Assembly: GCF_001012815.1 (NCBI RefSeq)
Contig: NZ_JYJP01000041.1
Coordinates: 25,004-89,003, forward strand
Length of the DNA: 64,000 nt
Direction of reading: 5' to 3'
Origin: Vibrio mexicanus
GTDB taxonomy: Bacteria; Pseudomonadota; Gammaproteobacteria; Enterobacterales; Vibrionaceae
Shown: piece after piece, positions 29,899 to 37,446 of the stretch
Layout: each line of letters opens with the position of its first letter
Position numbering within the stretch: the first letter of the stretch is position 1
The notes under the pieces: model-generated
The model's database searches: none
What the model was told of the DNA's origin: nothing
Seen by the model: only the letters and a program-made list of their open reading frames with translations
Made by a program: the position numbers and the translations under genes

Positions 29899-30270
29899 AT
29901 GAGACTTGCTCACAAGCGCAAAGTACAGGCTAAACTGCAAAAGCGCATTAAAGCGACTACTACTAATGTTGTTGCAACTAAAACAGCAAAACCTGTAGTA
30001 GAGAAAACTGTTGTAGAGAAAGCAGTAGAAGCACCTGCTAAATCAGTAGCGGCAACAAATGTTGCTCTGACTCCTAAACAGCAACAGGTTTTAGACATCG
30101 TAGTGAACAATGCTGAAGGTATTAACCCGAAAGGCATTGGTCTTGCAGCAGGTCAAGAAGACGCGAAAGCAGCTTCTTGGGCAACTGGCGCATTGAAAAA
30201 ACTTCTAGAAGAAAATCTAGTGACTAAAGAGCAGCTAGCTGGTAACAAAGTTATCTACAAAGCCGTTTAA
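29899..30270 (+). CDS. Basic, Ala-rich protein with C-terminal winged-helix-like domain
   Basis: 123 residues from ATG 29899 (MRLAHKRKVQAKLQKRIK). The N-terminus is strongly basic, then comes a repetitive Lys/Ala/Val/Glu linker (KPVVEKTVVEKAVEAPAK) and a compact domain (LTPKQQQVLDIVVNNAEGIN, then WATGALKKLLEENLV) that looks like a winged helix. This layout suggests a nucleoid or histone-H1-like DNA-binding protein; similar proteins in vibrios are sometimes labelled MarR-like. An ATG five codons upstream (29884) is possible. Monocistronic. Confidence 0.7.
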   Translation: MRLAHKRKVQAKLQKRIKATTTNVVATKTAKPVVEKTVVEKAVEAPAKSVAATNVALTPKQQQVLDIVVNNAEGINPKGIGLAAGQEDAKAASWATGALKKLLEENLVTKEQLAGNKVIYKAV

Positions 30271-30313
30271 TTACGCTTTCTTGCTCTCACACCCTCCTGT
30301 GGGTAGACAGTTT

Positions 30314-30341
30314 TTGGCCTCGCTTATGCGGGGCTTTTTAG
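30314..30341 (+). terminator. Rho-independent terminator after the winged-helix gene
   Basis: GGCCTCGC-TTAT-GCGGGGC followed by TTTTT; one G-U pair in the stem. Confidence 0.8.
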
Positions 30342-30421
30342 TTCTTGCTAGTGAGGAAATTAACACTAGAGATATACGGTTGTCACAAAAAAGAACAATA
30401 ATGGCAATAGTTTGAATTGAA

Positions 30422-30520
30422 AACTACGTAGTTAGTATTTTCTATGTTTAGCGTCGATACCTTCTTTAACTCATTGATTGCATTCCGTGTGCGCTTATTT
30501 CCTACGTAGTTTTGCGTAGT
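30422..30520. promoter_or_regulatory. Repeated TACGTAG palindromes upstream of the TRAP operon
   Basis: A perfect 12-bp palindrome AACTACGTAGTT (30422-30433) and, 80 bp further on, CTACGTAG followed by TTTTGCGTAGTAC (30502-30522). They lie 135-235 bp before the dctP start, in a 390-bp non-coding stretch. The spacing and symmetry fit binding sites for a NarL-type response regulator such as the one encoded at 35487, but this is inferred from position only. Confidence 0.5.
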
Positions 30521-30657
30521 ACTTTCGTTATTTCCCTTATTCGATAAGTTAATTTCTCCGTGTTCTTGCCGATTTTAACTGGCTGATTATTGGCTCATTG
30601 TAAATATGAACCTCAATATCTGTGTAAATAGATATCAAGCTAACAAAGGACGTGAAC

Positions 30658-31752
30658 ATGAGTCTTATCAAAAACTCACTAAAAAGAATCATGAAGAACA
30701 CGGCAGTGATTGCAGCTACGTGTTTAGCAATGGTCGCCACTTCTGCAACTGCTGCAGACAAAGTATACCGCTTAAAACTTGCTGAAACTTGGGGGCCTAA
30801 CTTCCCTGTATTTGGCGACGCCACTAAGAACATGGCAGCAATGGCGGAGAAGATGTCGAATGGACGCCTTCAGATCCGTATTGACTCAGCAAACAAACAC
30901 AAAGCACCGCTTGGTGTGTTTGATATGGTGAAATCTGGCCAATACGACATGGGCCACTCAGGTTCATACTACTGGAAAGGTAAAGTGCCAAATACGCTGT
31001 ATTTCACTTCAATGCCTTTTGGTATGACGCCAGCAGAGCAGTACGCTTGGTTCTACCATGGTGGTGGTATGGAGTTAATGGAGCAGGTTTACACTCCGCA
31101 TAACCTTCTTTCATTCCCAGGTGGTAACACAGATATCCAGATGGGTGGCTGGTTCCAAAAAGAGATCAATTCTGTAGAAGACCTTCAAGGTCTTAAAATG
31201 CGTATTCCAGGCTTTGCAGGTGAAATCCTTGCTGAGCTAGGTGCGAAGCCAACGAACATTGCACCGGGTGAACTATACACCTCGCTTGAGCGTCGCACGA
31301 TCGATGCACTGGAATGGGTAGGTCCATCTCTAGACTTACGTATGGGCTTCCACAAAATCGCGCCATACTACTACACAGGTTGGCATGAGCCAGGTTCAGA
31401 GCTTCAGTTCCTAGTGAACAAGCGTACTTGGGAACGTCTACCAGAAGACCTACGTGAAATTCTTCGTGTTGCGATGCGCACAGCTGCTTACGATATGTAC
31501 ACGCAAGCGACTCACGAAAGTGGTAAGAACTGGGCTTCTATGAAGTCTGAGTACCCTGATGTACAAGTTAAAGACTTCCCACCAGAAGTAATGTCAGCGT
31601 TGAAAGAAGCGAACGACCGTCTTCTTGCCAAGCACGCAGAGAAAGACGATCTAGCGAAAGAGATCCAAAAATCTCAAGCCGATTACCTGAAGCAAGTTCG
31701 CTCTTGGACAGATATTTCGCACCGCGCATATCTGAACAGCCAAGCGCAATAA
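30658..31752 (+). CDS. dctP: TRAP transporter solute-binding protein, DctP family
   Basis: 364 residues with a signal peptide (cleavage near ATSATAA). Typical TRAP binding-protein blocks are present: a substrate-carboxylate Arg in GLKMRIPGFAGEIL, TNIAPGELYTSLERRTIDALEWVGP, and ELQFLVNKRTWERLP. The family captures C4-dicarboxylates, 2-oxoacids, or related organic acids in the periplasm; this one resembles the 2-oxoacid/mandelate branch more than C4 DctP, without certainty. AAAGGA lies 7 bp before the chosen ATG. The membrane genes follow after an unusual 400-bp gap that holds a MITE. Confidence 0.9.
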   Translation: MSLIKNSLKRIMKNTAVIAATCLAMVATSATAADKVYRLKLAETWGPNFPVFGDATKNMAAMAEKMSNGRLQIRIDSANKHKAPLGVFDMVKSGQYDMGHSGSYYWKGKVPNTLYFTSMPFGMTPAEQYAWFYHGGGMELMEQVYTPHNLLSFPGGNTDIQMGGWFQKEINSVEDLQGLKMRIPGFAGEILAELGAKPTNIAPGELYTSLERRTIDALEWVGPSLDLRMGFHKIAPYYYTGWHEPGSELQFLVNKRTWERLPEDLREILRVAMRTAAYDMYTQATHESGKNWASMKSEYPDVQVKDFPPEVMSALKEANDRLLAKHAEKDDLAKEIQKSQADYLKQVRSWTDISHRAYLNSQAQ

Positions 31753-31758
31753 TCTCCT

Positions 31759-32022
31759 TATACCCAAGTAACCTCAAGATGCTTGTTCAGCGAGATTTGC
31801 CTAGTTTGCACGCGGCAACGATTCGACAATCTAGTGGTTCTAAATAGAGAATCGTTAACAAAGTGTGCGAGTTAGGCAAACTCGCCCTTCGGGAGCGTGT
31901 TACTGGTTCAATTTCTGCGTTAAATGACTTGGAAAGAACTTGTTATTCCACTGCGTCATTTGCCTTGAACTTGAATCAGTGACAACGCTCTGAATCCTGA
32001 ATCTTGAAGTCACTTGGGTATA
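31759..32022. mobile_element. MITE-like element, TATACCC family, copy 2
   Basis: 264 bp with TATACCCAAGTAACCTCAAG at the left end and the inverted ACTTGGGTATA end at the right. It is the reverse orientation of the copy at 25576. It begins 6 bp after the dctP stop and separates dctP from dctQ. It contains no gene. Confidence 0.87.
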
Positions 32023-32038
32023 CAACAATAAATACAAA

Positions 32039-32128
32039 GTCGGTGGGATGTTTTGTCTGAGACAACCACCGACAAGCCCAAGAAACCTATTTATTCAAAG
32101 CCCCCGAACACAAATAATTAAAGGGGGC
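32039..32128 (+). promoter_or_regulatory. Two hairpins between the MITE and dctQ
   Basis: GTCGGTGG (32039-32046) pairs with CCACCGAC (32066-32073), with an inner TTGTC/GACAA pair. Then GCCCCC (32100-32105) pairs with GGGGGC (32123-32128). Neither has a T tail. They may protect the dctP message or limit translation of dctQ, which needs fewer copies than the binding protein (inference). Confidence 0.5.
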
Positions 32129-32151
32129 AGTAACGTTCCATGGAGTTGGGA

Positions 32152-32691
32152 ATGAGAAGTCTTATTTACATCGAACGCGTATTCAATCGCGTCGGTGATT
32201 TCCTAGGGTGGTTGTCGAGCATTTTGTTTGTTCTTCTGCTGGCCAATGTGGTTTACGATGTCGTTATGCGATATGTCTTTAACGATGTGTCTATCGCATT
32301 TCAAGAAATGGAATGGCACCTATTTTCAGCGGTGTTCCTACTGGGTATCCCATACGCGATTAAAGCGGGCGGTCATGTACGAGTAGACTTGTTCTATGAG
32401 CGCTTGTCACACAAAGCTCAGTCTATTATCGATTTGATTGGGACCGTGGTTTTCCTTCTACCTTTCTGTCTACTGGTTGCTTGGTTTGGTATCGACTTTG
32501 CCAAAGAGAGCTATCTATTGGGTGAAACATCGGGCGATCCGGGCGGCTTGCCTTATCGCTGGATAATTAAGGCGATGATCCCGCTGTCATTCTTCCTAAT
32601 GGCAGTCAGTGGTATTGGCTTAATTCTGCATTCACTGAATCGTATCGTGAACCCACATCTCGTTCATCACCAACCGACTAACCCGCAGTAA
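32152..32691 (+). CDS. dctQ: TRAP transporter small permease subunit, DctQ family
   Basis: 179 residues from ATG 32152, which has GGAG six bases upstream; ATG 32140 four codons earlier is the alternative. Four membrane helices, with FQEMEWHLFSAVFLLGIPYA and GGHVRVDLFYERL, the conserved core of DctQ. It forms the membrane complex with DctM encoded 10 bp downstream. Confidence 0.9.
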   Translation: MRSLIYIERVFNRVGDFLGWLSSILFVLLLANVVYDVVMRYVFNDVSIAFQEMEWHLFSAVFLLGIPYAIKAGGHVRVDLFYERLSHKAQSIIDLIGTVVFLLPFCLLVAWFGIDFAKESYLLGETSGDPGGLPYRWIIKAMIPLSFFLMAVSGIGLILHSLNRIVNPHLVHHQPTNPQ

Positions 32692-32701
32692 GGACGCTGA
32701 C

Positions 32702-33985
32702 ATGATTGGTATTATAATGTTTTTTGTCGCGCTGTTTGCCTTGCTGTTAGGCTTTCCAGTTGCGTTTACATTTGGCGGTATCGCCCTGATTTTCGGAGTT
32801 TGGGCAGAAGGCATGGATATGTTCGCCTTCATGCCGTATCGAATTGAATCCATAATGCAAAACACGGTTCTGATGGCCGTGCCACTGTTTGTTTATATGG
32901 GTTTGGTATTGCAGAAAACGCGCTTGGCCGAGCAGCTGCTCGAATCCATGGGGCGCTTGTTTGGCGGTGTCCGTGGCGGTATCGCGATTTCAACTGTGCT
33001 GGTAGGGGCATTGCTTGCGGCATCAACAGGCGTGGTTGGCGCTTCCGTTGTGGCGATGGGCTTGATATCGCTACCAGTGATGCTCAAGTATAACTACGAC
33101 AAAGGTTTAGCCTGTGGCACCATCTGTGCGTCGGGCACACTAGGTCAAATCATTCCTCCATCTATTGTACTCATCCTGCTTGGCGATGTGCTTGGCGTAC
33201 CTGTTGGCGACTTGTTCCAAGCTGCAGTATGGCCTGGCCTTGTCTTGGTTGGTGCGTATGTCATCTACATTCTTATCTATGCGAAGATGAACCCAGAAGC
33301 CGCGCAACCTATCGCGCGAGACGAGTCAATAAGCCGTAAAGAAGAAGTCATTACAGCACTCAAAGCCGTTGTTCCGCCTCTGGCTTTGATCGTGGTTGTA
33401 CTCGGCTCTATATTTGCAGGTGTGGCGACACCAACTGAATCTGCAGCACTGGGTGGTGCAGGTGCTATGGTATTAGCTGTTCTATACCGTCAGTTTAGTT
33501 GGGGTATGGTCTATGAAGCAGCCAAAGAAACCGTAAAAGTAACAGCGATGGTGTTTGCGATCTTGCTGGGTGCGACCGCATTCTCAATGGCATTTACATA
33601 CACTGGCGGTGATTACCTCGTTGAAGAGTGGATGCTCCAATTGCCGGGCGAAAAATGGGGCTTCTTGATTATCACTATGCTAGTGATTTTAGTCCTGGGT
33701 TTCTTCATCGACTTTGTAGAGATCTGTTTCATCATCGTACCTATCATTGCACCAGTCGCTGAAATCATGGGTATTAACATGACATGGTTTGCGATTCTGA
33801 TTGCGATGAACCTACAGACCTCATTCTTAACCCCACCATTCGGATTTAGCTTGTTCTATCTGAAAGGCGTCGCGCCGAAAGGGGTGACAACACAAGATAT
33901 TTACCGAGGCGTTATGCCATTCATTGCTATTCAGATATTAGTTCTGATCAGCTTGCTGGTATTCCCAAGCTTTTACGGTATGTAG
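32702..33985 (+). CDS. dctM: TRAP transporter large permease subunit, DctM family
   Basis: 427 residues, about 12 membrane helices. Conserved elements include GVVGASVVAMGLISLP, GTLGQIIPPSIVLI, ATPTESAALG and LQTSFLTPPFGFSLFY. DctM forms the Na+-coupled elevator of the transporter. Ends the transport part of the operon before a strong terminator. Confidence 0.93.
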   Translation: MIGIIMFFVALFALLLGFPVAFTFGGIALIFGVWAEGMDMFAFMPYRIESIMQNTVLMAVPLFVYMGLVLQKTRLAEQLLESMGRLFGGVRGGIAISTVLVGALLAASTGVVGASVVAMGLISLPVMLKYNYDKGLACGTICASGTLGQIIPPSIVLILLGDVLGVPVGDLFQAAVWPGLVLVGAYVIYILIYAKMNPEAAQPIARDESISRKEEVITALKAVVPPLALIVVVLGSIFAGVATPTESAALGGAGAMVLAVLYRQFSWGMVYEAAKETVKVTAMVFAILLGATAFSMAFTYTGGDYLVEEWMLQLPGEKWGFLIITMLVILVLGFFIDFVEICFIIVPIIAPVAEIMGINMTWFAILIAMNLQTSFLTPPFGFSLFYLKGVAPKGVTTQDIYRGVMPFIAIQILVLISLLVFPSFYGM

Positions 33986-34081
33986 TTTGGTAGTTACAGC
34001 CTCGCTAATAGCAAAGAAATGGATAAATTTCAGTAATTTGTGATCGCCAAGTGATATGGTAAGTTACTAAATTGTTACAGT

Positions 34082-34114
34082 AAAACAGCTAGCTTTTGAA
34101 GCTAGCTGTTTTTG
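34082..34114 (+). terminator. Rho-independent terminator after dctM
   Basis: AAAACAGCTAGCTT-TTG-AAGCTAGCTGTTTTTG: a long perfect stem followed by T residues, 97 bp after dctM and just before the two-component genes. Confidence 0.92.
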
Positions 34115-34136
34115 TATTGTGAGAGTAGGGCAAGGA

Positions 34137-35494
34137 ATGCCACTAAAAGCCAAGCTAATCCTATTAACCTTGTTGCCTTTGTTGATCGTAACGGCGAGCA
34201 TCAGCTGGATCTCGATCTATCAAGCAAAAACTCTCGGCGACAAAGAGGTTGAGATATTTCGAGATAATCTCATCAAAGCCAAAGAGAACGCGTTAAAAGA
34301 CAGCGTTGATTTGGCGATGGATGCGATTTCTCATGTCTACAATGATGCTGAACTTGACGAGGAAAGTGCCAAGCAGGAAGTGAAAGAGATCCTCACTCGC
34401 TTACGTTATGGCTCGGATGGCTATTTCTTTGCTTATGACCAAAATGGTGTGAATCTGGTTCATCCAATTCTTCCTGAACTTATTGGTCAAAATCTTATTG
34501 ATCTTCAAGATGAAGAAGGCGATTTTTTAATCGAGTCTTTACTACACCAAGCCTTAGCGGGGGAGGGTTTCATCAATACTTATGGCAAAAACCCTCAACC
34601 GGTGAAGTCGTTCCTAAGTTAAGTTATGCCGAATGGCTAGATAAATGGGATTGGATGATTGGCACTGGCCTTTACATAGAAGATATCAGTCAAGAAGTTG
34701 CGACGATGCAGGCAGCCGTTAATGCCAATATTGAAACTACTTTCTTTTCGGTGGTTGTCATCTTAGTGGTGACCGTTGCCGTGATTACGGTATTAACCCT
34801 TGCGATTAACCTTCATGAGCATCGCTTGGCTGACAAGAACTTAAAAGAGCTGGCACACCGAACAGTGATGTTCCAAGAAGATGAGAAGAAACACTTAGCG
34901 CGAGAACTGCACGATGGTATTAATCAGTTATTGGTTTCGAGTAAGTGCCATCTAGAACTGTTAGGCCATCAAATTGATGATAAGGTTTTGAACACACACC
35001 TTGAAAAATCTCAGCAGTCGATCATTACAGCGATTAACGAAGTTCGTCATATCTCTCACCAACTACGCCCAAGTGCACTCGATGATATTGGTCTAGAAGC
35101 TGCGTTATCGACATTGTTGCAAGATTTTCGCTCCCATTCGGGGATTGAAATCGAAACTCACTTTGATACTCAGCAGTTCGGTAAATTAAAATCAGAGGCC
35201 GCCACGACCTTGTATCGTGTTGCACAAGAATCATTAACTAATATTGAGAAGCATGCGAATGCCAATCGAGTAACAGTCGTCCTGCAGCAAATGGGAAATA
35301 TGCTTCAATTAATGGTGAGGGACGATGGTATTGGATTTAGTTCCAAAGTCGCGTTCAATAAAAGAGGGATTGGATTGAGAAATATGCGTGAGCGGGTCGA
35401 GTTTATTGGTGGCGACTTTGAGTATATTAGTGAACCTGGGTTTGGTACTGAAATTACCGTACTGCTGAAGTTAGATGGATTAGTGTATGGATAA
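34137..35494 (+). pseudogene. Cache-domain sensor kinase (HisKA_3/NarL class), frameshifted by one lost base
   Basis: The corrected product has 452 residues. N-terminal membrane helix, a periplasmic Cache (sCache) domain with RYGSDGYFFAYDQNG and WDWMIGTGLYIEDI, a second helix, then a HisKA_3 dimerisation domain (HLARELHDGINQLLV) and HATPase_c (DDGIGFSS, GIGLRNMRERVEF). The break lies at GAGGGTTTCATC (34565-34570); one extra G or T restores G-F-H-Q-Y-L-W and 1359 bases in frame. Start at ATG 34137, six bases after AGGG. It overlaps the regulator gene by 8 bp. It probably senses the TRAP substrate or a related organic acid. Confidence 0.88.
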
Positions 35495-36125
35495 CGAAAT
35501 TAAGGTAGTGATCGTTGATGATCACCAAGTGGTTCTCGACGGCTTCATTGCTCGGCTAGCGCTTGAGAAAGGTATTGAAGTGATTGGTACGGCAAGCAAC
35601 GGCATGGAAGCAGTAGAAGTTGTGAAGCAGCTTAATCCAGATGTGATTTTGATGGATGTGAGCATGCCCGTCATGAATGGTATCGATGCTACGAAAGTGA
35701 TCAGAGAAGAGAACCAAGACGCCAAAGTACTGATGCTGACCATGCACAACAATCGCGAATACATCATGAAGGTGATGCAGGCAGGCGCGGTGGGTTACAT
35801 GCTCAAAGAGACGTCTGCAGAGAAAATGGTTCAAGCGATTATAACGGTCAACCAAGGTTCGACCTACTTTTGTGAATCAGTCACTCAAACGCTATTTTCT
35901 CAAGAAGTGATTCCTTCAGCGCCCAAAGCAAATCCTTTAAGCCGCCGTGAAGAAGCCATATTGAAGTTGGTGGCTCAAGGCCATAGCAGTAAGAAGATCG
36001 CGACATTGCTTGATATTAGCTGTCGAACTGTCGAAACCCATCGTCAGAACATTAAGCACAAATTGGATCTCCACTCGACGGCAGAACTGGCTAAGTATGC
36101 CTTCGAGCATAACCTGCTCAATTAA
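35487..36125 (+). CDS. NarL/FixJ-type response regulator
   Basis: 212 residues. Receiver domain with DD near residues 10-11, phospho-acceptor in LMDVSMPVMNGID, Lys in MLKETSAE; then a LuxR-type helix-turn-helix (LSRREEAILKLVAQGHSSKKIATLL, cited in part: SSKKIATLLDISCRTVETH). Partner of the overlapping Cache kinase. The adjacent TRAP operon is the likely target. Its stop codon runs into a LexA-like box of the next operon. Confidence 0.93.
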   Translation: MDNEIKVVIVDDHQVVLDGFIARLALEKGIEVIGTASNGMEAVEVVKQLNPDVILMDVSMPVMNGIDATKVIREENQDAKVLMLTMHNNREYIMKVMQAGAVGYMLKETSAEKMVQAIITVNQGSTYFCESVTQTLFSQEVIPSAPKANPLSRREEAILKLVAQGHSSKKIATLLDISCRTVETHRQNIKHKLDLHSTAELAKYAFEHNLLN

Positions 36126-36144
36126 ACTGTTTTTTTATACAGTA
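36125..36144. promoter_or_regulatory. LexA-like SOS box 1
   Basis: Contains CTGTTTTTTTATACAG, a CTG-N10-CAG site matching the gammaproteobacterial LexA consensus (CTGTATATATATACAG) with flanking A/T. Centre about 48 bp upstream of the second box. The site starts at the stop codon of the response-regulator gene. Confidence 0.65.
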
Positions 36145-36172
36145 AAACTTGATCTTGTCGCCACTGCAATTA

Positions 36173-36192
36173 TACTGTTTATATGAACAGTG
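36173..36192. promoter_or_regulatory. LexA-like SOS box 2
   Basis: TACTGTTTATATGAACAGTG: CTG-N10-CAG with an AT-rich, nearly symmetrical centre and TA at the left flank, as in strong LexA operators. It ends 15 bp before the ATG of the next gene, where a bound repressor would block the promoter or start. Confidence 0.75.
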
Positions 36193-36207
36193 TTAACGGA
36201 GGTGATT

Positions 36208-36432
36208 ATGTTTTGGGATACTCTAGAGCGTGTCAATCGCTTACGCCAAGAGGCACTAAACAATCCAGAATTTGTGCTGCTTGCTAGAGAACATGAATGT
36301 GAACTTAAGAAGCAAGCTGAAGGTCAAGAGTTCACGCGTAAAAGAAAAGCCAAACGCAGTGAGCCAAAAACCCTTGCTGATATCTACCACAAAGTTGAAT
36401 TTGGCGAGCGTGAAAAAGTTCATGAGCACTAA
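36208..36432 (+). CDS. Small basic protein, first gene of the LexA-box operon
   Basis: 74 residues from ATG 36208, which has a very strong GGAGGTG site. Acidic/aromatic start (MFWDTLERVNRLRQEAL), a Lys/Arg-rich middle (FTRKRKAKRSEPK), no signal peptide. Family not recognised. The next gene starts 11 bp inside its end. Two LexA-like boxes precede it, so induction by DNA damage is likely (inference). Confidence 0.7.
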   Translation: MFWDTLERVNRLRQEALNNPEFVLLAREHECELKKQAEGQEFTRKRKAKRSEPKTLADIYHKVEFGEREKVHEH

Positions 36433-36595
36433 ACGCGAAACAGTTGATGAAAAGAAGAGTCGCTATTGCGGCTCTTTTTTTGTTTTATGGCTATTGGTTG
36501 TGATTGGCTTTGCGTGTATGGTGTTGACCAATTTCAAGAACATCGTTGGAAAGTCGCCTCTCACGTATAGGCGCAGTGGAAAAGAGACATTATGA
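36422..36595 (+). CDS. Small single-pass membrane protein
   Basis: 57 residues: a charged start (MSTKRETVDEKKSRYCG), one hydrophobic helix (FFVLWLLVVIGFACMVL), then a short basic tail. It overlaps the preceding gene by 11 bp and the following trmY-like gene by 4 bp (ATGA), which is the main support that it is translated. No family recognised. SOS-controlled small membrane proteins such as TisB are known elsewhere, but I see no sequence likeness. Confidence 0.65.
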   Translation: MSTKRETVDEKKSRYCGSFFVLWLLVVIGFACMVLTNFKNIVGKSPLTYRRSGKETL

Positions 36596-37191
36596 GAGCT
36601 TTTGTTGTTCGTGCTCGTGCAGCATCGACGGATCCTAATACATTTGTGGCTTCTGTAGGCCAAGAGGCCCACTCAGAGATCTTGGCGCATGTACTGATGA
36701 ATGCCATCTTCACTGCTCAATCGCACCGTGATGATGTTGTGGTGTACCTAGTGTTGGAAAGCACGAAAGACTTTTCTCGAACAGTATGTTTTAAGTCCGA
36801 TGAGCTTCGAAACATTGGTGGTTTCCACGAGCAAGCCTTGATCAACATGATTGCCAATGCTTTGCAAAAATCGGTGGGCATGGGCAAAGAACAGTTGAAG
36901 CAAGTTGATGATGGCATCACTGTTGAAACCGTCAGCTTTGAAAAACTGGTTCAGCGTCTAGCCGAGGACTATCAGCTTTATCTAATGGATAAAAAAGGCG
37001 ATATGATCCGTGATGTTGAGATGCCACATGACGTCTGTTTCCTTTTGACGGACCATATTCCAATGCCTAAAAAGGCGTACAACAGCCTGAAACGTTTGGG
37101 GACTGAAAAGATCAGCTTAGGCCCGAAGATGTTGTTTGCTTCTCAATGTATTGTCCTTATTCAGAATGAGTTGGATATTCAAGGTATCTAA
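36592..37191 (+). CDS. TrmY-like SPOUT methyltransferase (DUF358)
   Basis: 199 residues. The SPOUT knot end ISLGPKMLFASQCIVLIQNELD (in part: KISLGPKMLFASQCIV) and the DHIPMPKKAYNSLKRLG segment match TrmY, which in archaea makes N1-methylpseudouridine at tRNA position 54 with S-adenosylmethionine. Bacteria usually carry m5U54 from TrmA instead, so the target of the Vibrio homologue is uncertain. Coupled by ATGA overlap to the small membrane protein, under the LexA-like boxes. Terminator follows. Confidence 0.85.
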   Translation: MRAFVVRARAASTDPNTFVASVGQEAHSEILAHVLMNAIFTAQSHRDDVVVYLVLESTKDFSRTVCFKSDELRNIGGFHEQALINMIANALQKSVGMGKEQLKQVDDGITVETVSFEKLVQRLAEDYQLYLMDKKGDMIRDVEMPHDVCFLLTDHIPMPKKAYNSLKRLGTEKISLGPKMLFASQCIVLIQNELDIQGI

Positions 37192-37239
37192 CCTCCCTGG
37201 ATTACCTTTCTTTGTTAAAAAGCACAAACATAGACTCAA

Positions 37240-37268
37240 GCGGCTCGCACATTGCGGGCCGTTTTTTG
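37240..37268 (+). terminator. Rho-independent terminator of the LexA-box operon
   Basis: GCGGCTCGCA-CAT-TGCGGGCCGT with six T residues after it. Confidence 0.88.
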
Positions 37269-37446
37269 TCATGTGTAATTCATCCAAACTTGCCCTGATC
37301 TTGAGTTTGAACGTCTACGTCTATTGGCTGTAATTAAGATGCCATCCCTTTGGCAAAGTTGGAGCAAAAAATCCACCAATAAAACTAGAGATAACCTTTT
37401 GTATTGCCTAGACTTGTTTTAACAGCACCCACATGAAGTTAAGGCG

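Noticed and set aside
36208..36595. Classic toxin-antitoxin pair
   Set aside because: The small basic and membrane proteins overlap like an operon, but neither resembles a known toxin or antitoxin; kept only as a possibility in the SOS-operon finding.
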